This document shows, in pieces, positions 52,830 through 64,000 of a stretch of 64,000 bases of DNA; the stretch's first letter is position 1; the number at the start of each line of letters is the position of its first letter. This DNA is from Siphonodentalium dalli (taxonomy: Eukaryota > Mollusca > Scaphopoda > Gadilida > Siphonodentaliidae). The stretch spans positions 95,043,345 through 95,107,344 of the forward strand of contig CP136061.1 of assembly GCA_032622095.1 (NCBI GenBank), written 5' to 3'. The notes beneath the pieces are model-generated. The model did not search any database, was not told where the DNA came from, and saw only the letters and a list, made by a program, of their open reading frames with translations. The translations under genes and the position numbers were made by a program.

Positions 52830-54042
52830 CCGGCCACAGTGTCCCCCGAAAAAGTGGCTTCATTGGGGGCATCAGCTTTTCTGAAAAAAATAACAAGGAC
52901 CCTAAATCCGATACTAAATTTCAGAACAATCCAACCGGTGTCCCCTGAAATGGTGGATAAACTATCATAATAAATTTGATTCAGATATGATCACACAAAC
53001 TAAAGTTGTCATCCTGAAACCAGAAATTGACAGGATTCTAAGTTGAATAACGGCCATAACTCTCACTAAAATGGGCGGAGCAAACCCATATTCGAACTTG
53101 ACCTGTATTTTGGTCTGATAAACTCACCTATGATATTTGCTTTTGATCTATTAACCGAAACTAAAGTTATCATCCGGAAACCATTTCCAGACGCACGGAT
53201 GGACGGACACCGACTATTTTATTTCGGGGGACAAAAATCCAAAATGCAGCTAATAATATATGCTTTTGAATTTTTTTCCATATCGAATTAAGCCATTGAA
53301 TACCTGAACTACCTTTCTGTGATCATTGTAAGTAATGCTCTAAATAATCGACTCCTGAACCACAGCAGAATTATAGAAAAAACGCTCGTATTATGTAAAT
53401 GGGTTGTCCGTCCGTCGTCCGTCCGCTTTTGCTTTCCAGATGATAACTTTAGATTGAATCGAGTGAACTGAACCAAATTTGGTATGTTTGTTTACTACAC
53501 CAAAATACAGACCAAGTTCGAATATGGGTTTCGTCCGCATGATTTTGACTGAGATATGCCCCTTTTTATCCCCCGCCAAAATTTGCGGGGGATATAGGAA
53601 TGGGTTCCATCCATACGCCCGTCCGTCCATCCGTCTCGAATTTGTAAGAGTCATAACTTGAACACATGTCAAAGGATTTCAAAGATTTTTGGTATATGAG
53701 TTCACCTGACCATTACCTAGAATGTGTTCTCAAGCCAGGTCTGGCCGGATATTTTTACCGGAGTTATTGGAATTTTGTTTATTATTTTTGTCGATTTTTA
53801 CTGAATAGCAAATAGACGAATTCACAGGGCTCATTTCCATAAATCTCAACGGGTTTCAAAGATATGTGGTATATGAGTTCATCTGACCATTACCTAGAAT
53901 GAGTTTGCAAGCCAGGTTCGGCCAGATATTTTGACCGGAGTTATTGGACTTTGTTTATTATTTTTGTCGAATTTACCAAATAGCAAATAGACGACGTCAC
54001 AGGGCTCATTTCCACAAATCTCAACGTATTTCAAAGATATTA
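52830..54042. repeat. Family D repeats (two orientations)
   Basis: 52840-53240 holds GTGTCCCCCGAAA at one end and TTTCGGGGGACAAAA at the other. 53385-53570 has family C/D modules (ACCAAATTTGGTATG, CAAGTTCGAATATGGG). 53572-54036 starts CCCCCGCCAAAATTTGCGGG and then runs modules with TATATGAGTTCA and GCCAGGT. 53328-53377 is a 50-base left-end fragment of family P. No genes. Confidence 0.6.
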
Positions 54043-54877
54043 CAGGGTTCGTACGCGGGTCTGGAATCCTGGAAAAGTTATGGAATCCGAAAATTTCGAT
54101 TCAACACCCTTGAAAAGTCTGGAAAATGGGACCTTTTTCACCCTACTATGGAAAAAGTCTTGAAAATAAGCTACCCGGAGATTCAAGGTCTTGAAAAGTC
54201 ATGGAATATCCCAAGGCCGAGTTCTTCGGTAAATAAATGCTGTTACTTTCCGTTCTTACGATACCATCTCCGTAGTTACAGTTGGAACTACACGTTTTAC
54301 GGTATGCCGAAACACGAATTGTCTCCCTTACCGGAACTCATTTATATACGCAATAACATAACGCAAATCGAACGAACCTAAAACAAATATGTCAATGCGT
54401 ACTCTCACTAAATTCACCGATGTTACTCATGTTACTAAAAAATTATTCGAGAGCACCATTTTATATTTGTGCAAATATAGTTTTAATCGTTGTATTGCCT
54501 TGTTCAAAATAAATCGTGATCCATAACCGGAAAATCGTAATTATTTTCCCCCAATGATTTTAGAAATTATAGACTCTGGGTGTCAAGGCCGATAATTGTT
54601 GCAGATGCCAACCATTTATGATTTATTGTTCATATCAGCTTAATTAGTTAAATGCATCTTTGCAGATAAAGGGCTCATTTTAACTAACGTATATGTGTGC
54701 TCTGTTTAAACAACCTGGAAATTTATATATTGGTCTTCCTCGTTGTTTAGCTAGGTACGAGGTATGGAAAAGTTATGGAATTTTTTAACTGAAAAGTCTT
54801 GAAAAATTTGTCCGAAAGTCTTGAAAAAGTATGGAAAAGTTATGGAATTTTACTCTCAGCTAGGTGTATGAACCCTG
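54043..54877. mobile_element. 835-bp DNA element, probable 5-bp target duplication TATTA
   Basis: Starts CAGGGTTCGTACGC and ends GGTGTATGAACCCTG. Flanked by TATTA (54038-54042, 54878-54882) inside a family D module that otherwise reads continuously (AAAGATATTAGGTATATGAG). The sub-ends are full of TTGAAAAGTCTGGAAAA-type words in opposite orientation. The 145-codon frame at 53944-54381 runs across the left boundary and is not a gene. Confidence 0.75.
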
Positions 54878-55570
54878 TATTAGGTATATGAGTTCTGATC
54901 AGTTCTCGTGACCAGTATCTAGAATGAGTTCGCAGACCAGGTCCGGCCGGATGTTTTTACCGGAGTTATTGGACTTTGTTTATTATTTTTGTCGAATTTA
55001 CCAAATAGCAAATACTAGTAGGCGACGTCACAGGGCTCATTTCCACAAATCTCAACGGATTTCAAAGATATTTGGTATACGAGTTCACTTGACCAGTATC
55101 TAGAACGAGTTCGCAAACCAGGTCCGGCCGGATATTTTAAGCGGACTTTGTTTTATTATTTTTGGTACAAATGGACGACGTCACATGGCTAATTTCCTCA
55201 AATGTTAACAGATTTTACAGATTTTTGGTATATGAGTTCACATGACCAGTACCTAAAATGAGTTCGCAAGCCAGGCTTTTTGACAAAATCCCACCTCTTG
55301 TTTAGCACATTCTGAGAACGCAAACATTATTGAGAATGCACTTCCCCAACTGCACAATTCGGCGGGGGATACCGCCATCTGCGACTGCTTGTTTACTTAG
55401 ATTTTACCTGATTTGCGGTTTCCGGATGATAACTTTAGATTGAATCAAGTGAACTGAACCAAATTTGGTATATTAGTTTACCACCCCAAAATACAGATCA
55501 AGTTCGAATATGGGTTTCGTCCACATGATTTTGACTGAGTTATGCCCCTTTTTCGACTTAGATTTACCTG
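54878..55570. repeat. Family D repeat, continued
   Basis: Three more modules of about 180 bp (CAGGGCTCATTTCC, GATTTCAAAGATA, TATGAGTTCAC, GCCAGG, CCGGATATTTT), then the CAAGTTCGAATATGGG module and GAGTTATGCCCC at the end. Confidence 0.65.
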
Positions 55571-56282
55571 ATATGCGGTTTCCAAGTTATTGTATTTTAT
55601 TTTTGTTATTATTTCGTCTTAAGTCAAAGGTTTCCAACAAATGAATTAAACCTTGTGCCACTCTACTCCAGAAATAGGCGTATTATCGGGCATTCATCAA
55701 TTTTTTTTTTACTGTTTTCTGACTTCCACAATCCAGTGTGACATTAAGACAATGTCGGCAGCAATTTGTTTCAGTTTTGCACAAAACATTGGCAGATTCT
55801 GAAATTTGCTTCTGCTATTATAAAGCTGATACGTAATAAACGACGCCCTGCTATGAGTTTCAAATCACTTCTCAATCAACTGTTTTGTCCTGTCTATCAC
55901 TAAATTTCCATTTCTTTTGCTGGCATTTTGGTTGCAACTTCAAATTGAATTGCCATCTTTCTTTCTATAAGCATTACGAAGCAACGGAAATCTGTTACAT
56001 AGAACTGGAAAACCATGGGTTGTATATCCATCTATCCCTCATGGCACTACTTTACTGTGATTTGATTAGGTTAAAATTGTTTGAGCGACATTTGTTGTGA
56101 TAGATTATGTGTTATAACGATTCCCACCCAATCTTCTTATTTTATAGTTGAATAATTATTACTTCACCAGAGGTCTAGTCTCTCAATGATTTCTCTGTTA
56201 CTAGTGCCTCTACAATGCTTACACATCAAGTTTACTAATACTGATATGTGATAAAGGGACCCATGGTTCACATGGCGTAAAT
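55571..56282. other. CELF intron, no gene; inverted family G fragment
   Basis: About 55730-55800 is the inverted counterpart of 36640-36720 (CACAAAACATTGGCAG, GACAATGTC). The 71-codon frame at 55885-56100 has no recognised domain. Confidence 0.5.
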
Positions 56283-56719
56283 CAAGCCAGAGTTTAGTGT
56301 GCCTGTCATTTGCAGAATGAGGTCCCCACAGGGTGAATTTTATTTATCCTGCGTAGTGGGCTAGCATAACTAAATTCACCCTCTGGGTACCTCATTCTGC
56401 TTAGCCCTCATCTTTTCTGGAAAGTTCCTAAATTATCAAATTTCTGTGGAAACTTCTTCACATAGATTCTATTTCTTTTTTAGTTTCTCTATATACCAAA
56501 ATTGGCAGACGACACATTGCATAATTATAAGTTCCCAATGGGTGTACATTGCAATATTCACCATCTGGGAACTTCAATCTGAGTCTATGTCTCTATTTCT
56601 ATGTTTTGTGCGCCTGTCATAAGCAGAATGAGGTCCCCATAGGCTGAATTTAGTGACGCTATTCTGCATAGCACCAAATTCACCCTCTGCAAATGACAGG
56701 CGCACAAAACTCAGATTTG
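56283..56719 (+). mobile_element. Family S MITE
   Basis: CAAGCCAGAGTTTAGTGTGCC to CAAAACTCAGATTTG. The left hairpin (56317-56398) is decayed, the centre has CCCAATGGGTGTACATTGC, and the right hairpin is shortened. Confidence 0.75.
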
Positions 56720-57685
56720 ACCAGTGCAAATAAACTGAGGCTTGACCAGCGCAAATGTGCACAAATTATAAAAGTCTGTAAAAACATCACCAATTAGAAC
56801 ATTGAGATATATTTTATATTTAGTAATTCTCAAATGAGATTGTGCATGTCTGCATTTTTCTCCCAGACCCCTCGGGACCGATTTCAACCAAATTTGGTGT
56901 GGTGATTTGGGGTTCCTTGGCAGATGTTATAATGGCGTTAGTTTTTCAAAATTTCGATAAAAATGTTTAACCCTTTCATGACGGGAGCTGTGCTGATGCA
57001 GCATTAAAGATCATGTGCCAGTGCATTCTCTATTAATATCCAAGTCTCCCAACCTACTTTCTTATTTTTTAGTTGAACAATTATAGCTTCAGCAGAGTGT
57101 GTTCTTGTCTTGAATTCTCATCTTTCTTTCTTGTCTTCTATGTTTTCTCTGTACAATGCTTTAAGAATAATACCCATCAGTTTAACCAATAGGGACATGT
57201 GTTAAGATGCATCTAATCTACCCACTGCTTGTGTGGTGTGCATTATGTGTTGAGAGATGAAAGCTTAGAATTGTCATGGGCTGATTGACTGATTCCTTCC
57301 ACAGGATCTTGGTGAGTTCGTGGAGACTAGGGCTGTAAGGATTGATCATGATATGCATAAGAATTTATTTATTACCCCCCTTTGTCGAAGCTTTTATTCT
57401 TTCATTTTTCGGTCAATTTTGTTAAAACTTGGCACAGATATTTTGTACCATGGGAAACTGCACCTGCGATTATGAGGTCCATCTGACTTTTTTGTGTGGA
57501 GTTGTCCATGCATAATTTTGTATCCTACATTTTTCAGTTTTTGAAACTCTGCACAGCTATTTAGTACCATGTGGACCTGTGCATTTTCCAATCAATTTTT
57601 AAAAAGCTTGGTACAGAAGTTGATTATCAAGTGTTAACATGGTTAGCTTTGTAATATCTGAAGCCACTGTTTAATTCTCCCTATG
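56720..57685. other. CELF intron, no gene; repeat fragments
   Basis: 56968-57040 is the TTAACCCTTTCATGACGGGA end of the piggyBac-like subfamily. 57365-57620 is a repeat with internally similar halves (TTTTGTTAAAACTTGGCACAG, ATTTAGTACCATG). The minus frame at 57394-57591 is within it. Confidence 0.5.
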
Positions 57686-58105
57686 CAAGCCTTGAAATAG
57701 TGTGTCTGTCATTTGCAGAATGAGGTCCCCAGAGGGTGAATTTAGTGATGTTATCCCACACAGCGGCTAGCATCACCAAATTCACTCTCTGGGAATCTCA
57801 TTCTGCTTAGATATCAACTGCTATGGGAGACCTAGGATCAGATTGAAGTTCCCCAGTTGACATTGGTGATGTTCACCCATTTGTCACCTCGACTATGTAT
57901 TTTATCTTTTGAAAATTTGAGGATATAGAAACTGATCAGAAGTAACTAAAACAATGAGACTATAGATACCTCCCAGAAGATGAGGCCTAAGCAGAATGAG
58001 GTCCACAGAAGGTGAATTTAGTGACATCCCACAGAGCAGGGTAGCATCACAAAATTCACCCTCTGGGGCCTCATTCTGCTATTGACAGACACTAATGCAA
58101 GGCTT
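57686..58105 (+). mobile_element. Family S MITE (variant subfamily)
   Basis: CAAGCCTTGAAATAGTGTG to ATGCAAGGCTT. The left hairpin is at 57718-57805, the right at 57990-58077, with the variant centre between. Confidence 0.8.
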
Positions 58106-58377
58106 AATTGTCTATAAGTACCCACCCCATCCCCACCCATTGTCTTAAAGCAAAGCAAAATGACTAGTAATATAAATACAATAAGTTGAATCATTTAAGC
58201 CTGGATGTATCCATTGTGATGCCACTGTGATTGACAGCAAGGTCTGAGTTCTGACTGATTGAGCCACAGTAACCAGTGTGTAGGCTTTAATCTTCCTAAA
58301 CAAATTGCTTCTCCATATGTTTTATCTAATCTCTTATAATCCCCTCTGCAGCTTTCATGGCCCACATATTACACACT

Positions 58378-58841
58378 CAAGTCTGAGTTTAGTGTGCCTG
58401 TCATTTGCAGAATGAGGTCCCCAGAGGGTGAATTTACTGACGCTCTCCCACATAGCAGACTAGCATCACTATATTCAACCTCTGGGGACCTCATTCTGCT
58501 TCAAGGCATAATCTGCTATGGGAGATATAGACTTAGATTGAAGTTCCCAAATGGTGAATATTGTGATGAACACCCATTGGGAACCTCGATTATGCAATGT
58601 ATCGTCTGCCAATTTGGGGGTATAGAGAAACTAAACTAAAATAGAAATAGAATCTGTGTGAAGAAGTTTCTCTGTAGAAATTTGATAATAAGGATACTTT
58701 CCAGAGAAGATGAGGCCTAAGCTGAATGAGGTCCCCAGAGGGTGAATTTAGTGATGCTAGCCCACTATGCGGGATAGCGTCCCTAAATTCACCCTCTGGG
58801 TTCCTCATTCTGCAGATGACAGGCACACTAAACTCAGACTT
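58378..58841 (+). mobile_element. Family S MITE, full length
   Basis: CAAGTCTGAGTTTAGTGTG to ACTAAACTCAGACTT. Both hairpins (58411-58499, 58723-58811) and the central GTTCCCAAATGG/CCATTGGGAAC hairpin are preserved. The frames at 58394-58639 and 58590-59048 merely cross it. Confidence 0.87.
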
Positions 58842-59130
58842 ACATACCATGCATGAACAGCCCATTATGAATGGATTCAGCGCCAATTCAAGCAAAGAAG
58901 AGATGCTTCTCACTGCTCTGGGAATATACAGCCGTTTGAAGCTATATTCAGATAGGAAAAATATGTGTGAATTACACACTAGTGGGGAGTAAAAATGCAA
59001 GGTCTCCCGAAACAATGTGAAGATCAAACCAAATCGGCAGATCTCCACGTAGGAGGTAAAGGCGATGTACTACATATACAAGACCCAGGTGTACTAAGCG
59101 GTTGTCATAGTGACTGGCATCTTGTGATTA
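58842..59130. other. CELF intron, no gene
   Basis: Short unique-looking interval before the minisatellite; nothing recognised. Confidence 0.4.
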
Positions 59131-62100
59131 GATATAGACTGATAAATAGACTGGTGCAGTGACAGGGTGATCAATAGACTGGTGCAGTGACAAAGTTTCA
59201 GATAAATAGGCTGGTGCAGTGACAAGGAGTTACATGTAGATCAATAGACTGGTGCAGTGACAAGGTGTTAGATCAATAAACCGGTGCAGTGACAGGGTGA
59301 TCAATAGACTGGTGTCAATAGACCGGTGCAGTGACAGGGTGATCAATAGACTGGTGCAGTGACAGGGTGATCAATAGACTGGTGCAGTGACAGGGTGATC
59401 AATAGACTGGTGCAGTGACAAGGTGTTAGATCAATAGACCGGTGCAGTGACAGGGTGATCAATTGACTGGTGCAGTGACAGGGTGATCAATAGACCGGTG
59501 CAGTGGCAGGGTGATCAATAGACTGGTGCAGTGGCAGGGTGATCAATAGACAGGTGCAGTGAATGGGTGATCAATAGACTGGTGCAGTAACAGGGTGATC
59601 AATAGACTGGTGCAGTGACAGGGTGATCAATAGACTGGTGCAGTAACAGGGTGATCAATACACTGGTGCAGTGGCAGGGTGATCAATACACTGGTGCAGT
59701 AGCAGGGTGATCAATAGACTGGTGCAGTGACAGGGTGATCAATAGACTGGTGCAGTAACAGGGTGATCAATAGACTGGTGCAGTAACAGGGTGATCAATA
59801 GACTGGTGCAGTAACAGGGTGATCAATAGACTGGTGCAGTGGCAGGGTGATCAATAGACTGGTGCAGTGGCAGGGTGATCAACACACTGGTGCAGTGACA
59901 GGGTGATCAATAGACTGGTGCAGTAACAGGGTGATCAATAGACTGGTGCAGTGGCAGGGTGATCAATAGACTGGTGCAGTAACAGGGTGATCAATAGGCT
60001 GGTGCAGTAACAGGGTGATCAATACACTGGTGCAGTAACAGGGTGATCAATAGACTGGTGCAGTGGCAGGGTGATCAATAGACTGGTGCAGTGACAGGGT
60101 GATCAACACACTGGTGCAGTGACAGGGTGATCAATAGACTGGTGCAGTAACAGGGTGATCAATAGACTGGTGCAGTAACAGGGTGATCAATAGACTGGTG
60201 CAGTAACAGGGTGATCAATAGGCTGGTGCAGTAACAGGGTGATCAATACACTGGTGCAGTGACAGGGTGATCAATAGACTGGTGCAGTGACAGGGTGATC
60301 AATAGACTGGTGCAGTAACAGGGTGATCAATAGACTGGTGCAGTGACAGGGTGATCAATAGACTGGTGCAGTAACAGGGTGATCAATAGACTGGTGCAGT
60401 AACAGGGTGATCAATAGACTGGTGCAGTAACAGGGTGATCAATAGACTGGTGCAGTGGCAGGGTGATCAATAGACTGGTGCAGTGGCAGGGTGATCAACA
60501 CACTGGTGCAGTGACAGGGTGATCAACAGACTGGTGCAGTAACAGGGTGATCAATAGACTGGTGCAGTAACAGGGTGATCAATAGACTGGTGCAGTGACA
60601 GGGTGATCAATAGACTGGTGCAGTGGCATGGTGATCAATAGACTGGTGCAGTGACAGGGTGATCAATAGACCGGTGCAGTGACAGGGTGATCAATAGACC
60701 GGTGCAGTGGCAGGGTGATCAATACACTGGTGCAGTGACAGGGTGATCAATAGACTGGTGCAGTAACAGGGTGATCAATAGACTGGTGCAGTAACAGGGT
60801 GACCAATAGACTGGTGCAGTGACAGGGTGATCAATAGACTGGTGCAGTGACAGGGTGATCAATAGACTGGTGCAGTGACAGGGTGATCAATAGACTGGTG
60901 CAGTAACAGGGTGACCAATACACTGGTGCAGTGACAGGGTGATCAATAGACTGGTGCAGTGACAGGGTGATCAATAGACTGGTGCAGTGACAGGGTGATC
61001 AATAGACTGGTGCAGTAACAGGGTGATCAATAGACTGGTGCAGTAACAGGGTGACCAATAGGCTGGTGCAGTAACAGGGTGATCAATACACTGGTGCAGT
61101 GACAGGGTGATCAATAGACTGGTGCAGTGACAGGGTGATCAATAGACTGGTGCAGTGACAGGGTGATCAATAGACTGGTGCAGTAACAGGGTGATCAATA
61201 GACTGGTGCAGTAACAGGGTGATCAATAGACTGGTGCAGTGACAGGGTGATCAATAGACTGGTGCAGTAACAGGGTGATCAATAGACTGGTGCAGTGACA
61301 GGGTGATCAATAGACTGGTGCAGTGACAGGGTGATCAATAGACTGGTGCAGTAACAGGGTGATCAATAGACTGGTGCAGTAACAGGGTGATCAATAGACT
61401 GGTGCAGTGACAGGGTGATCAATAGACTGGTGCAGTAACAGGGTGACCAATAGGCTGGTGCAGTAACAGGGTGATCAATACACTGGTGCAGTGACAGGGT
61501 GATCAATAGACTGGTGCAGTGACAGGGTGATCAATAGACTGGTGCAGTAACAGGGTGACCAATAGGCTGGTGCAGTAACAGGGTGATCAATACACTGGTG
61601 CAGTGACAGGGTGATCAATAGACTGGTGCAGTGACAGGGTGATCAATAGACTGGTGCAGTGACAGGGTGATCAATAGACTGGTGCAGTAACAGGGTGACC
61701 AATAGACTGGTGCAGTGACAGGGTGATCAATAGACTGGTGCAGTAACAGGGTGATCAATAGGCTGGTGCAGTAACAGGGTGATCAATACACTGGTGCAGT
61801 GACAGGGTGATCAATAGACTGGTGCAGTGACAGGGTGATCAATAGACTGGTGCAGTAACAGGGTGACCAATAGGCTGGTGCAGTAACAGGGTGATCAATA
61901 CACTGGTGCAGTGACAGGGTGATCAATAGACTGGTGCAGTAACAGGGTGACCAATAGGCTGGTGCAGTAACAGGGTGATCAATACACTGGTGCAGTGACA
62001 GGGTGATCAATAGACTGGTGCAGTAACAGGGTGATCAATAGGCTGGTGCAGTAACAGGGTGATCAATAGACTGGTGCAGTAACAGGGTGATCAATAGGCT

Positions 62101-64000
62101 GGTGCAGTAACAGGGTGATCAATAGACTGGTGCAGTGACAGGGTGATCAATAGACTGGTGCAGTAACAGGGTGATCAATAGACTGGTGCAGTGACAGGGT
62201 GATCAATAGACTGGTGCAGTAACAGGGTGATCAATAGGCTGGTGCAGTAACAGGGTGATCAATAGACTGGTGCAGTAACAGGGTGATCAATAGGCTGGTG
62301 CAGTAACAGGGTGATCAATAGGCTGGTGCAGTAACAGGGTGATCAATAGGCTGGTGCAGTAACAGGGTGATCAATAGGCTGGTGCAGTAACAGGGTGATC
62401 AATAGGCTGGTGCAGTAACAGGGTGATCAATAGACTGGTGCAGTAACAGGGTGATCAATAGGCTGGTGCAGTAACAGGGTGATCAATAGGCTGGTGCAGT
62501 AACAGGGTGATCAATAGGCTGGTGCAGTAACAGGGTGATCAATAGGCTGGTGCAGTAACAGGGTGATCAATAGGCTGGTGCAGTAACAGGGTGATCAATA
62601 GACTGGTGCAGTAACAGGGTGATCAATAGACTGGTGCAGTAACAGGGTGATCAATAGACTGGTGCAGTAACAGGGTGATCAATAGGCTGGTGCAGTAACA
62701 GGGTGATCAATAGGCTGGTGCAGTAACAGGGTGATCAATAGACTGGTGCAGTAACAGGGTGATCAATAGGCTGGTGCAGTAACAGGGTGATCAATAGACT
62801 GGTGCAGTAACAGGGTGATCAATAGACTGGTGCAGTAACAGGGTGATCAATAGACTGGTGCAGTAACAGGGTGATCAATAGGCTGGTGCAGTAACAGGGT
62901 GATCAATAGACTGGTGCAGTAACAGGGTGATCAATAGACTGGTGCAGTAACAGGGTGATCAATAGGCTGGTGCAGTAACAGGGTGATCAATAGACTGGTG
63001 CAGTAACAGGGTGATCAATAGGCTGGTGCAGTAACAGGGTGATCAATAGACTGGTGCAGTAACAGGGTGATCAATAGACTGGTGCAGTAACAGGGTGATC
63101 AATAGACTGGTGCAGTAACAGGGTGATCAATAGACTGGTGCAGTAACAGGGTGATCAATAGGCTGGTGCAGTAACATGGTGATCAATAGACTGGTGCAGT
63201 AACAGGGTGATCAATAGACTGGTGCAGTAACAGGGTGATCAATAGACTGGTGCAGTAACAGGGTGATCAATAGACTGGTGCAGTAACAGGGTGATCAATA
63301 GACTGGTGCAGTAACAGGGTGATCAATAGACTGGTGCAGTGACAGGGTGATCAATAGACTGGTGCAGTAACAGGGTGATCAATATACTGGTGCAGTGACA
63401 GGGTGATCAATAGACTGGTGCAGTAACAGGGTGATCAATAGACTGGTGCAGTGACAGGGTGATCAATAGACTGGTGCAGTAACAGGGTGATCAATAGGCT
63501 GGTGCAGTAACAGGGTGATCAATAGACTGGTGCAGTAACAGGGTGATCAATAGACTGGTGCAGTAACAGGGTGACCAATAGACTGGTGCAGTGACAGGGT
63601 GATCAATACACTGGTGCAGTGACAGGGTGATCAATAGACTGGTGCAGTAACAGGGTGATCAATACACTGGTGCAGTGACAGGGTGATCAATAGACTGGTG
63701 CAGTAACAGGGTGATCAATAGGCTGGTGCAGTAACAGGGTGATCAATACACTGGTGCAGTAACAGGGTGATCAATAGACTGGTGCAGTAACAGGGTGATC
63801 AATAGACTGGTGCAGTAACAGGGTGATCAATAGACTGGTGCAGTAACAGGGTGATCAATACACTGGTGCAGTGACAGGGTGATCAATAGACTGGTGCAGT
63901 AACAGGGTGACCAATAGGCTGGTGCAGTAACAGGGTGATCAATACACTGGTGCAGTGACAGGGTGATCAATAGACTGGTGCAGTAACAGGGTGATCAATA
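59131..64000 (+). repeat. 28-bp minisatellite, about 170 units, runs off the window
   Basis: The unit contains TGATCAATAGACTGGTGCAG followed by TRACAGGG (overlapping cycle of 28). The first 400 bp are irregular (units with AAGGTGTTAGATC, a truncated unit near 59310). After about 59570 the 28-bp phase is kept without a visible indel to the window edge. Variation is concentrated at a few positions: GTAAC/GTGAC/GTGGC, ATAGAC/ATAGGC/ATACAC/ACACAC and GATCAA/GACCAA. Combinations recur as blocks, so multi-unit segments were duplicated. The 28-bp unit is not a multiple of three, so the minus frame at 61783-62010 is a repeat artefact. Confidence 0.97.

Noticed and set aside
52777-52970. Extension of the 49-nt CELF exon as a longer ORF
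   Set aside because: A consensus donor GTATGT follows at 52777, and the downstream translation is family D repeat, not CELF RRM2.
53944-54381. 145-codon plus-strand frame
   Set aside because: It crosses the left boundary of the 835-bp element and consists of its repeated words; no domain.
52777-59130. Search for the next CELF exon (start of RRM2)
   Set aside because: No reading resembling the conserved RRM2 start with splice sites was seen; it is probably beyond 64000.
61783-62010. 75-codon minus-strand frame with repeated peptide
   Set aside because: A 28-bp repeat read through; variants and the non-triplet period make it a chance frame.
59131-64000. Possible CRISPR array (28-bp repeats)
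   Set aside because: Repeats are contiguous without unique spacers, and the context is an animal intron; it is a minisatellite.

Overview
The window looks like animal nuclear DNA from an invertebrate, most likely a lophotrochozoan and plausibly a bivalve mollusc (inference from repeat style and gene structure; no species call is possible). Only one host gene is recognisable: three plus-strand exons of a CELF (CUG-BP/Bruno-like) RNA-binding protein at 32666-32847, 42079-42161 and 52728-52776. They have correct splice sites and compatible phases and together encode the first RRM. The introns are 9.2 kb, 10.6 kb and more than 11.2 kb, and they are packed with repeats.

Left part (1-15 kb): diverged tandem repeats (1-479), a 1.64-kb giant foldback element with a 5-bp target duplication (1587-3226), then a 1.24-kb tandem duplication. 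Its first unit was split by a young LTR retrotransposon (6155-11935, minus strand), while the second unit (12067-13306) keeps the empty insertion site. The LTR element has identical-looking 765-bp LTRs, a gag gene, a -1 frameshift signal and a protease ORF fused in frame to the integrase C-terminus. Reverse transcriptase, RNase H and the integrase core are missing, so it is probably a non-autonomous passenger.

Middle part (15-32 kb): a LINE of the L2/CR1 type with an intact endonuclease-reverse transcriptase ORF (16206-19577), a diverged satellite (20290-20960), long hairpins, a (CTGT)n/(CCGT)n microsatellite, and several small DNA transposons.

CELF part (32-59 kb) and flanks: several families of small non-autonomous DNA elements recur, nearly all of them foldback structures. 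Family P is a 213-bp near-perfect palindrome with TA target sites (14 copies or fragments). Family S is a roughly 280-460-bp multi-hairpin element with 8-bp target duplications (more than 20 copies or fragments). A piggyBac-like family carries two mutually complementary hairpins and TTAA target sites. Three hAT-like elements have perfect 8-bp duplications. Family E lies next to TTAA, and family G has TA target sites. The second CELF exon is closely bracketed by P hairpins.

Right end (59.1 kb to the edge): a 28-bp minisatellite of about 170 units that runs off the window.

Family letters C, D, E, F, G, P and S are local labels used only in this annotation. Coordinates of repeat ends are by eye: exact where a target duplication is quoted, approximate elsewhere.
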